A stretch of DNA of 64,000 nt from Pseudorhodoferax sp. Leaf274 (lineage in GTDB: Bacteria; Pseudomonadota; Gammaproteobacteria; Burkholderiales; Burkholderiaceae_C), in NCBI RefSeq assembly GCF_001422445.1, contig NZ_LMNA01000025.1, positions 1,061 to 65,060 of the forward strand, in the 5' to 3' direction. Positions 8,169 to 18,800 of this stretch are shown piece after piece (the first letter of the stretch is position 1; each line of letters begins with the position of its first letter). The translations under genes and the position numbers were made by a program. The notes below the pieces were generated by a model. The model saw nothing but the letters and a program-made list of their open reading frames with translations. It searched no databases and was not told the origin of the DNA.

Positions 8169-10013
8169 ATGAACACCCACACCACCGTCGCCGCCGTCAC
8201 CGACCGCATCCGCACGCGCAGCGCCCCCGCGCGCACGGCCTACCTCGAACGCCTGGCGGCCATGGCTGCGCGCACGCGCGGCTCGGACCGCATGGGCTGC
8301 GCCAACGTGGCGCATGCCTTCGCCGCGATGCCGTCCAACGACAAGTTCAAGGTCGTGGCCGAGCGCGCGCCCAACATCGCCATCGTCAACGCCTACAACG
8401 ACATGCTGTCGGCGCACCAGCCGCTGCAGCACTACCCCGATCTCGTGAAGGACGAGGCGCGCCACTTCGGCGCCACGGCCCAGGTGGCCGGTGGCGTGCC
8501 GGCCATGTGCGACGGCGTCACGCAGGGCCTGCCGGGCATGGAGCTCTCCTTGTTCAGCCGCGACGTGATCGCCATGGCCACGGCCGTCGCGCTCACGCAC
8601 GACATGTTCGATTGCGCGCTGATGCTGGGCGTGTGCGACAAGATCGTGCCGGGCCTGTTGATCGGCGCGCTGCACTTCGGCCACCTGCCCACGGTGTTCG
8701 TGCCAGCCGGGCCGATGCCCTCGGGCCTGTCCAACAACGCCAAGGCCAAGGTGCGCGAGCAGGCCGCGCAAGGCCTGGTCGGCCGCAAGGAGCTGCTGGA
8801 GGCCGAGTCCGCCGCCTACCACGCGGCCGGCACCTGCACCTTCTACGGCACGGCCAACAGCAACCAGATGCTGCTCGAGGCCATGGGCCTGCACGTGCCG
8901 AGCACGGCGTTCGTGGCACCGGGCGGCGCGCTGCGCGATGCGCTCACGCGCGAGGCCGCGCGCACGGTGCTGGGCTGGGGCACGGCGCTGGATGGGCAGG
9001 CCGCCACGCAGCGCGCCGCCTGCCCGCCCATCGGCCAGCTGGTGGACGAGCGCGCCATCGTCAACGCCATGGTCGCGCTGCTGGCCACGGGCGGCTCCAC
9101 CAACCACCTGATCCACTGGGTGGCCGTGGCGCGCTCGGCCGGCATCACGATCGACTGGGACGACTTCGCCGCGCTGTCGCACGTGGTGCCGCTGCTGGCC
9201 CGCGTCTACCCGAACGGCAGCGCCGACGTGAACCAGTTCCAGGCCGCCGGCGGCACGGGCTACGTGATCCGCGAGCTGCTGGACGCCGGCCTCATGCACG
9301 ACGACGTGCTGACCGTGCGCAGCGAAGGCATCCGCGCGTACACGCACGAGCCCGCGCTGGCCGATGCCGCGCTCACCTGGCAGGCCACCGGCCCCAGCAA
9401 GGACGAGGCCATCGTGCGGCCGGCCACCGCGCCGTTCAGCCCCACGGGCGGCCTGCAACTGCTGCAGGGCCCGCTGGGCCGCAGCGTGATCAAGGTGTCC
9501 TCGGTGCCCGACGACCGCCACGTGGTCGAGGCGCCGGCCCGCATCTTCGATTCGCAGGAAGACCTGCAGAAGGCCTTCTCGGCCGGCGAACTCGAGCGCG
9601 ACCTGGTCTGCGTCGTGCGCTGGCAGGGCCCGCAGGCCAATGGCATGCCCGAGCTGCACAAGCTCACGCCGCCGCTGGCCGTGCTGCAGGGCAAGGGCTT
9701 CAAGGTGGCGCTCGTCACCGATGGCCGCATGAGCGGCGCCTCGGGCAAGGTGCCCGCCGCCATCCATGTCTCGCCCGAGGCCGCCGCCGGCGGGCCACTG
9801 GCCAGGCTGCGCGATGGCGACGTGGTGCGGCTCGATGCGCCGGCTGGCCGGCTGGAGGTGCTGGTGCCGCAGGCCGAATGGGAGGCCCGCCCGGTGGCCA
9901 CCATGCCCGAGGCCCTGCGCGTGGCCAACGGCCTGGGTCTGGGCCGGGATTTGTTCGCCGGCATGCGCCGCAATGCCGCCACCGCAGAAGAAGGAGCGCC
10001 GACATGGCTTTGA
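8169..10013 (+). CDS. edd: Phosphogluconate dehydratase Edd
   Basis: A 614-residue iron-sulfur dehydratase of the IlvD/Edd family that turns 6-phosphogluconate into 2-keto-3-deoxy-6-phosphogluconate, the first Entner-Doudoroff step. Family regions include [44 protein letters not shown] and [16 protein letters not shown], with cluster cysteines in the second and third. The ATG at 8169 gives the usual family length; an upstream in-frame start would add an unlikely proline-rich leader. Its stop overlaps the eda start by ten bases, so the two are translationally coupled. Confidence 0.96.
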   Translation: MNTHTTVAAVTDRIRTRSAPARTAYLERLAAMAARTRGSDRMGCANVAHAFAAMPSNDKFKVVAERAPNIAIVNAYNDMLSAHQPLQHYPDLVKDEARHFGATAQVAGGVPAMCDGVTQGLPGMELSLFSRDVIAMATAVALTHDMFDCALMLGVCDKIVPGLLIGALHFGHLPTVFVPAGPMPSGLSNNAKAKVREQAAQGLVGRKELLEAESAAYHAAGTCTFYGTANSNQMLLEAMGLHVPSTAFVAPGGALRDALTREAARTVLGWGTALDGQAATQRAACPPIGQLVDERAIVNAMVALLATGGSTNHLIHWVAVARSAGITIDWDDFAALSHVVPLLARVYPNGSADVNQFQAAGGTGYVIRELLDAGLMHDDVLTVRSEGIRAYTHEPALADAALTWQATGPSKDEAIVRPATAPFSPTGGLQLLQGPLGRSVIKVSSVPDDRHVVEAPARIFDSQEDLQKAFSAGELERDLVCVVRWQGPQANGMPELHKLTPPLAVLQGKGFKVALVTDGRMSGASGKVPAAIHVSPEAAAGGPLARLRDGDVVRLDAPAGRLEVLVPQAEWEARPVATMPEALRVANGLGLGRDLFAGMRRNAATAEEGAPTWL

Positions 10014-10648
10014 ATTCCCAACTGACCGCCCGCGACGTGATGCGCGACGCGCCGGTCATTCCGGTCATCGTGCTGCACGACGTGGCCCATGCCGTGCCGA
10101 TGGCGCGCGCGCTGCTGGCCGGCGGCATCCGCATGCTCGAGGTCACGTTGCGCACGCCGCAGGCACTGGCCTGCATGGAGGCCATCGCCCGGGACGTGCC
10201 CGAGGCCGTGGTCGGCGCAGGCACCATCCGCACGCCGGCCGACGTGGCCGCCTCGGTGCGGGCCGGCGCGCGCTTCGGCGTGAGCCCGGGCTACACCTCC
10301 AAGGTCGGTCAGGCCTGCCGCGATGCCGGCCTGCCGCTGCTGCCCGGCGTGGCCACGGGCAGCGAGATCATGATGGCGCAGGAGGACGGCTTCACCGAGC
10401 TCAAGTTCTTCCCGGCCCTGCAGGCCGGCGGCATCCCCATGCTCAAGGCCTGGCAGGGTCCGTTCGGCGAAGTGAAGTTCTGCCCCACGGGCGGCGTCAG
10501 TGCGGCCAATGCGGGCGAGTTCCTGGCGCTGTCCAACGTGGCCTGCGTGGGTGGATCGTGGATCGTGCCGAACGACGCCATCGCTGCCGGCGACTGGGGC
10601 CGCATCGAGACGCTGGCGCGCGCCGCGGCCGCGCTGCCGCGCGGCTGA
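10004..10648 (+). CDS. eda: KDPG/KHG aldolase Eda
   Basis: A 214-residue class I aldolase that splits KDPG into pyruvate and glyceraldehyde 3-phosphate. The Schiff-base lysine is K134 (ELKFFPA) and the acid/base glutamate is E46 (MLEVTLRT). The start ATG lies inside the end of edd, preceded by a good ribosome site (AAGGAG, about 9990-9995). A second aldolase of the same fold, probably for the galactonate pathway, is encoded at 19649. Confidence 0.96.
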   Translation: MALNSQLTARDVMRDAPVIPVIVLHDVAHAVPMARALLAGGIRMLEVTLRTPQALACMEAIARDVPEAVVGAGTIRTPADVAASVRAGARFGVSPGYTSKVGQACRDAGLPLLPGVATGSEIMMAQEDGFTELKFFPALQAGGIPMLKAWQGPFGEVKFCPTGGVSAANAGEFLALSNVACVGGSWIVPNDAIAAGDWGRIETLARAAAALPRG

Positions 10649-10685
10649 GCCTCCTGCCCCTTCGGCGGGGCGGAACACCGGCTTT

Positions 10686-10702
10686 CGCAATCGCTGATTG
10701 CG
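10686..10702 (+). terminator. Weak hairpin after eda
   Basis: CGCAATC, GCT, GATTGCG form a seven-pair stem 38 bases after the eda stop. It is followed by G-rich rather than T-rich sequence, so intrinsic termination would be weak. Confidence 0.3.
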
Positions 10703-10786
10703 GGGGCGGGTGGGGCGCGGGATGATCCGCGGCTTCCAAGCTAAGCAGCGGTGGCCTTTGGGCGGCACCGCCAGGAGACGCCGCCC

Positions 10787-11764
10787 ATGTTCCCCATCTC
10801 CCCGAGCCGCCGCGCGTTGCTGGCCCTGGCCGCCGCGTGCGCGCTGCCAGCCGCCGCGCAGTCCAGCTACCCGGCCCGCCCCATCGTGCTGGTGGTGCCG
10901 CAGGCCGCCGGCGGCACCAACGACATCGTGGGCCGCATCGTCGGCCAGAAGCTCGGCGAAGTGCTGGGCGGTAGCGCCGTGGTCGAGAACCGGCCCGGCG
11001 CAGGCGGCAACATCGGCACGCAGTACGTCGCGCGTGGCCCCAAGGACGGCCACACGCTGCTGATGACCATCAGCAGCAGCCAGGCCATCAACCCTTCGCT
11101 GTACAAGAACCCGGGCTTCGACCCGGTCAAGGACTTCGTGCCGCTGGGCCTGGTGGGCGCGGTGCCCAACGTGCTGCTCGTGAACCCATCCTTTCCGGCG
11201 CAGAACCTCGCCGAATTCCTGGCGCTGGCCCGCAGGAGCGGTGCCGACCTGCAGTACGCATCCGCCGGCAATGGCACGCTGAACCACCTGCTGGGCGAGA
11301 TGCTCAACAGCATGGCCGGCCTGAAGCTGCAGCACGTGCCCTACAAGGGCGTGGCACCGGCCTTGAACGACGTGCTGGGCGGCCAGTTGCCGATGCTGTT
11401 CGCGAGCCTGCCGTCGGCGCTCTCGCACATCCAGGCCGGCAAGCTGCGCGCCATCGCGGTCAGCGGCGCCAAGCGCTCGCCGACCCTGCCCAACGTGCCG
11501 GCCATCGCCGAAGCCGTGCCGGGCTACGACGGCCAGCTGTGGATCGGCCTGTTCGCGCCCACCGGCCTGCCGGCGCCGGTGCAGGCCCAGCTGGAAGACG
11601 GCATGCGCAAGGCCCTGGCCGCCAAGGACCTGCGCGACAAGCTGGAGCAGCAGGGCGTGGAGATCGCGCCGTCGACCACGCCCGCGCAGTTCGCCGCGCT
11701 GCTGAACGACGACCTCGCCAAGTGGGCCCGCATCGTCAAGTCCTCCGGCGCTTCCGTCGACTGA
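10787..11764 (+). CDS. Bug-family (TctC) periplasmic binding protein
   Basis: A 325-residue tripartite tricarboxylate transporter receptor. An N-terminal signal peptide ending in AAAQ is followed by [19 protein letters not shown], the ligand-pocket signature, and [13 protein letters not shown]. It should bind a carboxylate in the periplasm. The start has AGGAG seven bases upstream. No membrane partners (TctA/TctB) are nearby, which is common for this greatly expanded family in Burkholderiales. The neighbouring CoA-transferase suggests that its ligand is an organic acid activated to a CoA ester. Confidence 0.92.
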   Translation: MFPISPSRRALLALAAACALPAAAQSSYPARPIVLVVPQAAGGTNDIVGRIVGQKLGEVLGGSAVVENRPGAGGNIGTQYVARGPKDGHTLLMTISSSQAINPSLYKNPGFDPVKDFVPLGLVGAVPNVLLVNPSFPAQNLAEFLALARRSGADLQYASAGNGTLNHLLGEMLNSMAGLKLQHVPYKGVAPALNDVLGGQLPMLFASLPSALSHIQAGKLRAIAVSGAKRSPTLPNVPAIAEAVPGYDGQLWIGLFAPTGLPAPVQAQLEDGMRKALAAKDLRDKLEQQGVEIAPSTTPAQFAALLNDDLAKWARIVKSSGASVD

Positions 11765-11795
11765 TTTCCGTCCTTCTCCTTTGCCAGCACACACC

Positions 11796-12977
11796 ATGAC
11801 CCTCCCGCTCCAAGGCATCACCGTCGTCTCGCTCGAACACGCCATCGCCGCCCCGTTCTGCACCCGCCAGCTCGCCGACCTCGGGGCGCGCGTGATCAAG
11901 GTCGAACGGCCCGAGGTGGGCGACTTTGCGCGCGCCTACGACCAGCGCGTCAAGGGCTTGTCTTCGCATTTCGTCTGGACCAACCGCTCCAAGGAAAGCC
12001 TCACGCTGGACTTGAAGAATCCCCAGGCCATGGCCGTGCTGACCAAGCTGCTGGCCGGCGCCGACGTGCTGGTGCAGAACCTGGCACCCGGCGCCGCCGC
12101 GCGCATGGGGCTGGACTACGCCACGTTGAGCCAGTCGAACCCGCGCCTGGTGGTCTGCGACATCTCGGGCTACGGCGAGGACGGCCCCTACCGCGACAAG
12201 AAGGCCTACGACCTGCTGATCCAGAGCGAGGCCGGCTTCCTGTCGGTGACCGGCACGCCCGAGCAGCCCAGCAAGGCCGGCAACTCGATCGCCGACATCG
12301 CCGCCGGCATGTACGCCTACACCAACATCCTGGCCGCATTGCTGCGCCGCGCCAGCACGGGCGAGGGCGCGCACATCGACGTCTCGATGCTGGAGTCGCT
12401 GGCCGAGTGGATGAGCTTCCCGATGTACTACGCGTTCGAGGGTGCCACGCCGCCGCCGCGCAACGCCGCATCGCACGCCACCATCTATCCCTACGGCCCG
12501 TTCCAGGCCGGCGACGGCGGCACGGTGATGCTGGGCCTGCAGAACGAGCGCGAGTGGAAGGTCTTCTGCGACGTGGTGCTGCAGGACCCGGCACTCGCGA
12601 CCGAGCCACGCTTTGCCAGCAACGCCCAGCGCAACGCCAACCGGGCCGCGCTGGCCGCGCGCATCGACGAGACGTTCTCGCTGCTGTCGACCGACCAGGT
12701 GCTGGCGCGGCTGGACGAGGCGCAGATCGCCAACGCGCGCATGAACGACATGGCGGGGCTGTGGGCGCACCCGCAACTGAAGGCGCGCGAACGCTGGCAC
12801 ACCATCGGCTCGCCCGCCGGCGACCTGCCGGCCCTGTTGCCCCCGGGCCGCAGCAACCGCTGGCAAGCCCGGATGGACGCGGTGCCGGCAGTCGGCCAGC
12901 ATACGGATGCGCTGCTGCGCGAAGTCGGCCTGGATGCGGCCGCCATCGCCGCGCTGCGTGCGGCCGGGGCTGCCTGA
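11796..12977 (+). CDS. Family III CoA-transferase (CaiB/BaiF)
   Basis: A 393-residue CoA-transferase that moves CoA between carboxylic acids. The catalytic aspartate is probably D167 in [33 protein letters not shown] and GYGEDGPY are family signatures. It lies between two Bug receptors with gaps of 31 and 40 bases, an arrangement expected of an uptake-and-activation cassette. The acyl donor and acceptor are not predictable; formyl-, succinyl- or itaconyl-type reactions are all possible. Confidence 0.93.
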   Translation: MTLPLQGITVVSLEHAIAAPFCTRQLADLGARVIKVERPEVGDFARAYDQRVKGLSSHFVWTNRSKESLTLDLKNPQAMAVLTKLLAGADVLVQNLAPGAAARMGLDYATLSQSNPRLVVCDISGYGEDGPYRDKKAYDLLIQSEAGFLSVTGTPEQPSKAGNSIADIAAGMYAYTNILAALLRRASTGEGAHIDVSMLESLAEWMSFPMYYAFEGATPPPRNAASHATIYPYGPFQAGDGGTVMLGLQNEREWKVFCDVVLQDPALATEPRFASNAQRNANRAALAARIDETFSLLSTDQVLARLDEAQIANARMNDMAGLWAHPQLKARERWHTIGSPAGDLPALLPPGRSNRWQARMDAVPAVGQHTDALLREVGLDAAAIAALRAAGAA

Positions 12978-13017
12978 CGCCCTGGCGGCCTCTGTCCACC
13001 ACCCCATAGGAGACTCC

Positions 13018-14013
13018 ATGCGCTTGTGTTCCCCCACCGGCATCCGCCGCTGTGCGCTAGTTGCCGCCGCCTTGCTGCTGCAGGGCGCGGCCTGGGCCCA
13101 GTCCGCCTGGCCTGAGCGGCCCGTGACCATGGTCGTGCCGTACTCGGCCGGCGGCCCCACCGACGTGGTCGCGCGCATGCTGGCCATTCCCATGGCCAAG
13201 TCGCTCGGCCAGCCGGTCGTGGTGGAGAACACCGTGGGGGCCGGCGGCACCATCGGCCCGGCCCGCGTGGCCAAGGCGCCGGCCAATGGCTACATGATCC
13301 TGATCCACCACATGGGCATGGCGACCGCGCCGGCGCTGTACAAGAAGCTGCCCTACGACCCGCTGAAGGACTTCGAGTACATCGGCCAGGTCATGGACGT
13401 GCCCATGACGCTGCTCTCGCGCAAGGATTTCCCGGCCAACACCTTCCCCGAACTGCTGGCCTACGTGAAGCAGCACAAGGACAAGGTCACGCTGGCCAAT
13501 GCGGGCATCGGCGCCGTCTCGCAGCTGTGCGGCATGCTGCTGGCGCACCAGATCGGCGTGGACCTGACCACCGTGCCCTACAAGGGCGCCGGCCCGGCGC
13601 TGGCCGACATCATGAGCGGCCAGGTCGACCTGATCTGCGACCAGACCACGCAGACCGTTCCGGTGATCAAGGACGGCCAGCGCGTGAAGGTGTTCGGCGT
13701 GACCACGCCCAGGCGCCTGGCCAGCCTGCCCGACATCAAGACGCTGGACGAGCAGGGCCTCAAGGGCTTCGACGTGAAGGTCTGGCACGGCGTGTACGCG
13801 CCCAAGGGCACGCCGCCCGAGGTGCTGGCCAAGATCAACCAGGCACTGCGCAGCGCGCTGCAGGACGACATGGTCAAGCAACGCCTGGCAGACCTGAGCT
13901 CGGAGATCGTGCCGATGGACAAGGTCACGCCCGAAGGCCTGCGCAGCCACCTCGTGGCCGAGACCGAGAAATGGGGCAAGGTGATCAAGGCTGCGGGCGT
14001 CAGCGCCGAGTAG
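13018..14013 (+). CDS. Bug-family (TctC) periplasmic binding protein
   Basis: A 331-residue receptor of the same family as the protein at 10787 but clearly diverged from it. It has a signal peptide ending in AWAQ, the pocket motif RPVTMVVPYSAGGPTDVVAR, and family residues such as TVPYKGAGPALADIMSGQ. TAGGAG lies just before the ATG. It is the last gene of the receptor/CoA-transferase/receptor group. Two receptors for one enzyme may bind different acids or act at different affinities. Confidence 0.92.
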   Translation: MRLCSPTGIRRCALVAAALLLQGAAWAQSAWPERPVTMVVPYSAGGPTDVVARMLAIPMAKSLGQPVVVENTVGAGGTIGPARVAKAPANGYMILIHHMGMATAPALYKKLPYDPLKDFEYIGQVMDVPMTLLSRKDFPANTFPELLAYVKQHKDKVTLANAGIGAVSQLCGMLLAHQIGVDLTTVPYKGAGPALADIMSGQVDLICDQTTQTVPVIKDGQRVKVFGVTTPRRLASLPDIKTLDEQGLKGFDVKVWHGVYAPKGTPPEVLAKINQALRSALQDDMVKQRLADLSSEIVPMDKVTPEGLRSHLVAETEKWGKVIKAAGVSAE

Positions 14014-14082
14014 CCGGCCGCGGAGCCGTCAGCGCAGCGGATGCAGGTCGCATGGGAGCGTGACGCGCTTGTTGACTTTTCT

Positions 14083-14106
14083 TATTTATTGGGTGCACAA
14101 TAAATA
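14083..14106. promoter_or_regulatory. BrnTA operator and promoter
   Basis: TATTTATTG, six bases, CAATAAATA form a perfect nine-pair inverted repeat ending two bases before the brnT ATG. A TTGACT at 14072-14077 may be the -35 element, and the right arm would cover the -10. BrnA antitoxins are known to repress their own promoter, so this is the likely binding site. The AT content contrasts with the surroundings. Confidence 0.6.
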
Positions 14107-14108
14107 CG

Positions 14109-14381
14109 ATGGAGATCGAGTTCGACCCTGTCAAACGGGCCGAGGCTTTCGCTGCGCGCGGTTTGGATTTCGGTCGCGCCGCCGAGGTGTTCATCGGGCA
14201 CCATTTCACGGCGCCCGATCTGCGTGAAGACTATGCCGAGGACCGCTTCATCACGGTCGGGCTCCTCGATCGCCGTATGGTGGTGATGGTCTGGACTCCG
14301 CGCGGCGCGGCTCGCCGCATCATCAGCATGAGGAAAGCCAATGAACGCGAGCAAGCGCGCTACGCCCAAAAGCTGGGTTGA
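14109..14381 (+). CDS. brnT: BrnT-family toxin
   Basis: A 90-residue RelE-fold ribonuclease toxin of a type II system. Family residues include the N-terminal FDPVKRAEAFAARGLDF, DYAEDRFITVG and the C-terminal RRIISMRKANEREQARY, which holds the conserved arginine/glutamate set. It precedes its antitoxin and overlaps it by 41 bases, the usual BrnTA order. A predicted operator lies directly upstream. Confidence 0.92.
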   Translation: MEIEFDPVKRAEAFAARGLDFGRAAEVFIGHHFTAPDLREDYAEDRFITVGLLDRRMVVMVWTPRGAARRIISMRKANEREQARYAQKLG

Positions 14382-14613
14382 CCCCGACGACGCTCCGGCG
14401 CTGGACGACGCTTTCTTCGAGCGTGCCGATGAGTACCACGACCAGGTGCTGGTCAAGCGCGGCCGACCCAAGGCGGCGGCGACCAAGGAACCGGTGAAGC
14501 TGCGGCTGGACCCGGACGTCTTGGAGGCGTTGCGGGCCACCGGCGATGGGTGGCAGACGCGCATCAACGACATGCTGCGCGCCTCGCTCGTGCTGGCCGG
14601 CCGGCTGGGTTGA
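14341..14613 (+). CDS. brnA: BrnA-family antitoxin
   Basis: A 90-residue antitoxin. The N-terminal half is acidic and proline-rich (PDDAPALDDAFFERADEY) and should wrap the toxin. The C-terminal half (KEPVKLRLDPDVLEALRATG) is a ribbon-helix-helix DNA-binding domain ending in WQTRINDMLRASL. It overlaps brnT and is presumably co-translated with it. Its stop lies in a palindrome shared with the stop of gloA. Confidence 0.92.
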   Translation: MNASKRATPKSWVDPDDAPALDDAFFERADEYHDQVLVKRGRPKAAATKEPVKLRLDPDVLEALRATGDGWQTRINDMLRASLVLAGRLG

Positions 14614-14643
14614 AACCGCGGCATTGCCGCCGCGCAGGTTTCA
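14611..14643. terminator. Bidirectional hairpin between brnA and gloA
   Basis: The outer arms TGAAACC and GGTTTCA contain the stop codons of brnA and gloA, and an inner GCGGC-ATT-GCCGC stem lies inside. The whole 33-bp element is a nested inverted repeat, consistent with shared termination of two convergent genes. Confidence 0.5.
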
Positions 14644-15051
14644 GCGCAGCCCGCCGCCGCCCTGGTCCTCCGCGCGCTGGATCAACTCCACCTTGTATTC
14701 GTCAGGATCCGTGACGAAGGCGATCACCGTGGTGCCGCCCTTCACGGGCCCGGCCTCGCGCGTGACCTTGCCGCCGGCGGCCTTGATGCGCTCGCAGGCC
14801 GCATGGGCGTCGGGCACGCCCAGCGCGATGTGGCCGTAGGCCGTGCCGAGCTCGTAGCTCTCCACGCCCCAGTTGTAGGTCAGCTCCAGCTCGGCATGGT
14901 CCGGGTTGTTGCCGTAGCCGACGAAGGCCAGCGAGTACTTGTACTCGGGGTTCTCCGAGGTGCGCAGCAGCTTCATGCCGAGCACCTGGGTGTAGAAGTC
15001 AATCGAGCGCTGGAGGTTGCCAACGCGCAGCATCGTGTGGAGTAGTCGCAT
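14641..15051 (-). CDS. gloA: Lactoylglutathione lyase (glyoxalase I)
   Basis: A 136-residue nickel-type glyoxalase I that isomerises the methylglyoxal-glutathione hemithioacetal to S-lactoylglutathione. All four metal ligands are at the E. coli positions: H5, E56, H74 and E122. The length and the N-terminus [13 protein letters not shown] match the family. It is followed upstream by a thioesterase gene on the same strand, 35 bases away. Confidence 0.96.
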   Translation of the reverse strand: MRLLHTMLRVGNLQRSIDFYTQVLGMKLLRTSENPEYKYSLAFVGYGNNPDHAELELTYNWGVESYELGTAYGHIALGVPDAHAACERIKAAGGKVTREAGPVKGGTTVIAFVTDPDEYKVELIQRAEDQGGGGLR

Positions 15052-15086
15052 GCGGCCATTTTGCCGCCATGCCCTTGCTCACGCGT

Positions 15087-15629
15087 TCAGCGGGCCTCGA
15101 ACACCAGGCAGGTGGTGGTGGCGTGCGCGTAGAGCCTGTCGTCCGGGCCCACGATGCGGGCCTCGGCCGTGGCCAGTTGGCGGCCGCTGTGGATCACCTT
15201 GCCGATGGCGCGCAGCGGCCCGGTCTTGAGCGTGGCCGCGCGCACGATGTTCACGCCCAGCTCGGCCGTGGTGTAGCCGCGCCCGGCCGGCAAGGTGGTG
15301 TGCACGGCGCAGCCCAGCGCCGAATCCAGCAGCGTGGCGAACCAGCCGCCGTGCACGCTGCCCAGCGGGTTGTAGTGCCTGAGCTGCGGCGTGCCCTGGA
15401 ACACCGCCAGGCCATGGGCGATCTCGACGAGGGCGAAGTCCAGCGTGTCGGCGATGTGGGGGTAGGGGAGCTCGCCGTCCAGCATGGCCTGCATGGTCTG
15501 CAGGCCGGTCTTGCCGGCAACCTGCTCGGGCCGGGCCAGGCCGGCCTGGCCGCCGCCCTCGCGCATGCGGCGCACGACGGCCTCCATTTCACGTTCCCAG
15601 CGGGCGCGGGTTTCTTCTTCCGTGCTCAT
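15087..15629 (-). CDS. PaaI-like hotdog thioesterase
   Basis: A 180-residue acyl-CoA thioesterase of the PaaI/hotdog family. The catalytic loop YNPLGSVHGGWFATLLDSA lies in the centre, followed by GRGYTTAELGVNIVRAA. The first 50 residues are an additional helical, charged segment. It lies upstream of gloA on the same strand and is divergent from the GGDEF/EAL gene at 15819. The substrate is unknown; aromatic or medium-chain acyl-CoAs are usual for the family. Confidence 0.88.
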   Translation of the reverse strand: MSTEEETRARWEREMEAVVRRMREGGGQAGLARPEQVAGKTGLQTMQAMLDGELPYPHIADTLDFALVEIAHGLAVFQGTPQLRHYNPLGSVHGGWFATLLDSALGCAVHTTLPAGRGYTTAELGVNIVRAATLKTGPLRAIGKVIHSGRQLATAEARIVGPDDRLYAHATTTCLVFEAR

Positions 15630-15818
15630 GTCTTCTCCATGGTTTGCGGCTGCCCCGGTCAGGCAGCCCCGGCGATCCTAGGGCAAAGCCGCACCGCCTG
15701 CCGGTGCATGCCGTCGGCGCGCCGCGGTGCAGCCGCCGCGGCGGACCGCGCCGGACGGCCAGCCGGGGCCGACGCGCGGCACCGTCGCCGCCCGGATGCG
15801 GTGCGGGCCTGTGCCAGC

Positions 15819-18800
15819 ATGCCGACCGTGAACATGTTGCCGCCCGACGTTCCGCCAGACAACGTGCGACGCCCGCCGGCTGGCCCACCGGACCCCGAGT
15901 TCGACTGGATGCTCGCACCGGTGCTGCACGCGCTCGGGCCGCAGGGCGAGCAGGAGCCGCTGCGCAGCGCCGTGGCGCTGAGCCAGCAGCGCTTTCTCGA
16001 GATGGCCGGCCGGGTGGACCTGTCGGTGCACACGCGGGCGCAGCAGGAGAGCCGGCGCGACGCGCAGGACCGCATCCGGATCGCCCAGCTGCAGCAGGAG
16101 TTCGCCGCGCTCGACGTGCCGCTGCAGTCGCTGATGGACCGCGCCGTGCAGCGCACCCGGGAGTTGCTGCACGCCGACGGGGTCACGCTGGAACTGGTGC
16201 AGGACGATGGCGTGCTGATGATCGTGGCCGGCTGCGGCCTGCTGGCAGAGCGCATCGGCCGGCGCGCCAACATGGCGATCAGCCTGACCGGCAAGGCGCT
16301 GGCGCAGCGCCGCGTGATGGTCTGCGACGACACCATCCTGGACGACCGGCTGGACCGCGAGCGGGCCCTGGGCGACGGCGTGCGTTCCATGGTCATCGCG
16401 CCGCTGCGCTCCGGCGAGGCCATGATCGGCGTGCTGCTGGCGGCTTATGCCGAGCCCCATGCCTTCTACGACCGCGACATCGGCAACCTGCAGATCCTCG
16501 GTGAATCGCTGGGCGTGACGATCGACCGGCACCGTCTGCACGCCCAGTTGCGCGCAGCGGCCGAGAAGTACCGCGCGCTGTTCGACCTCAATCCGCAGCC
16601 CATGTTCGTGACCGAGCTGTCGACGCTGCGCGTCATGGCCGTGAACCGCAGCGCGGCGCAGATGTACGGCTACCACCCGCAGGAGCTGATCGGCAGGCCG
16701 ATGACCGACCTGCGTGCGCCCGACGAGACCGCGCCGCGCATGGCGATGCCGGGCGATTCCTTCTCGGGCCTGCGGCTGCGGCACCGCCACCGTAATGGCC
16801 ACGCATTCGATGTGGAGGTCTCGGGCACGACCATCGACTTCGACGGCCGGCCTGCACGCCTGGTGCGCAGCCTGGACGTCAGCGCGCGCCTGCGCGCCGA
16901 GGCCGCGCTGGCGCGCGTGAGCCGGGCCCAGCACGTGCTGTCGGCCTGCAACGAGAGCCTGGTCCGCGCCACCTCCGAGCAATCCTTGCTGGAAGAGCTG
17001 TGCCGCATCGCCGTGGACATCGGTGGCTATGCGATGGCCTGGGTCGGCTTCGCGCGCGAGGATGCCCACCGCAGCGTCGAGGCCGCCGCGAAGGTCGGCG
17101 ACCCCGCCGGCTACATCGGCAGCTTCCCCTTGAGCTGGGCCGCCGACGAGCCCGCGGGACAGGGCCCGGTGGGGCTGACCATCCGCACCGGCCAGCTCAT
17201 GATCGTGCCCGACGTGGAGACCGATCCGCGCTGCCGACGCTGGGCGCACCATGCGCTCGCGCATGGGTTCCGTGGGCTGGTGTGCCTGCCGTTGCGCGAT
17301 GGCGAGCGCACCTTCGGCCTGTTCTACCTGTACCTGAACGAGGTGGCGACGCCGACCGAGGACGAGGTCGCGCTGCTCAAGGCGCTGGCCGACGACCTGG
17401 CCTTCGGCCTCGTGAACCTGCGCGCGCGCGAGCAGCAGCGCCTTGCGCAGGAGGCGCAGCAGCGCGTGCAGACGGCCATGCTCAAGGTGGCGGCCGCGGT
17501 GTCGGCCAGCACCGGCACCGAGTTCTTCGAACAGCTGGCGCTGAACATGGCCGACGCGCTGGGCGCGCAGGCCAGCTTCATCGCCATGCTGGAGCCGGGC
17601 GGCGCGCTGGTGGCCCGCACGCTGGGGGCGGTGGTGCACGGGCAGGTGCGGCGCAATTTCGATGCGCCGCTGGCCGGCAGCCGGCTGGCAGGCCTGCTGG
17701 ACCGTGGCGCCTACGTCGTCAGCGAAGGCGTGGCCGAGGCCTTCGCGCCGTATCCGCTGCTGGCCGCCATCGGCGCGCAGGCCTATGCCGGGCACAGCCT
17801 GTTCGATGCCGGGCAGCGCGTGATCGGGCTGGTGCTGGTGGCGTTCTCCGAGCCGCTGCGCCACCAGGAGTTCCTGGGGCCCACGCTGCGCATCTTCGCG
17901 GTGCGCGTGGCGGCCGAGCTGGACCGCCGCAAGGCCGACGAGCACAGCCGCCATCAGGCCTCGCTCCTGGACAAGGCGCGCGACGCCATCGTCGTGGCCG
18001 ACATGGCGTGCCGCGTGCAGTACTGGAACAAGAGTGCCGAGCGGCTCTACGGCTGGCGCGCCGACGAGGCGATGGACCAGTCCGTCGCCACGCTGCTGTT
18101 CGAGGACGAGGCCACGGCCGACCACGCCCAAGCTGAACTGATGGGCAGCGGCGAATGGAACGGTGAGGTCGCGCGGCGGCGCAAGGCGGGCCAGTCGGTG
18201 CAGGTGGAGGCGCGCTGGACCCTGGTGCGCGACGACCAGGGCGCGCCGCGCTCGATCCTGATGATCGACACCGACATCACGCAGCGCAAGCAGGCCGAGG
18301 CCAAGATCCAGAAGCTGGCCTTCTACGACGGCCTGACCAGCCTGCCCAACCGGCAGCTGCTGCAGGACCGGCTGCACAAGGCGCTGGCCGGCTGCGTGCG
18401 CCACCGCGCCGGCGGTGCCCTGCTGTGCATGGACCTGGACAACTTCAAGACGCTCAACGACACGCTGGGCCACGACAAGGGCGACATGCTGTTGCAGCAG
18501 GTGGCGATGCGGCTGGTGTCCTGCGTGCGCGAGGTCGACACCGTGGCGCGGCTGGGCGGCGACGAATTCGTCATCGTGCTGGAGGAACTCAGCGCCGTGC
18601 CCGAGGAGGTCGCGGTGCAGGCACGCAAGGTGGGCGAGAAGATCCTGGCCACGCTGGCCCAACCCTACAGGCTCGATGGCTACGAGCACCAGAGCACCGC
18701 CAGCATCGGCGTGGCGCGCTTCGGTGCCGACACCGAGAGCGCCGGCGAGCTGCTCAAGCAGGCGGACATCGCGATGTACCAGGCCAAGGCCGCCGGGCGC

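Noticed and set aside
10657-10672. GCCCC-TTCGGC-GGGGC hairpin after eda as a strong terminator
   Set aside because: The stem is only five pairs and no T tract follows.
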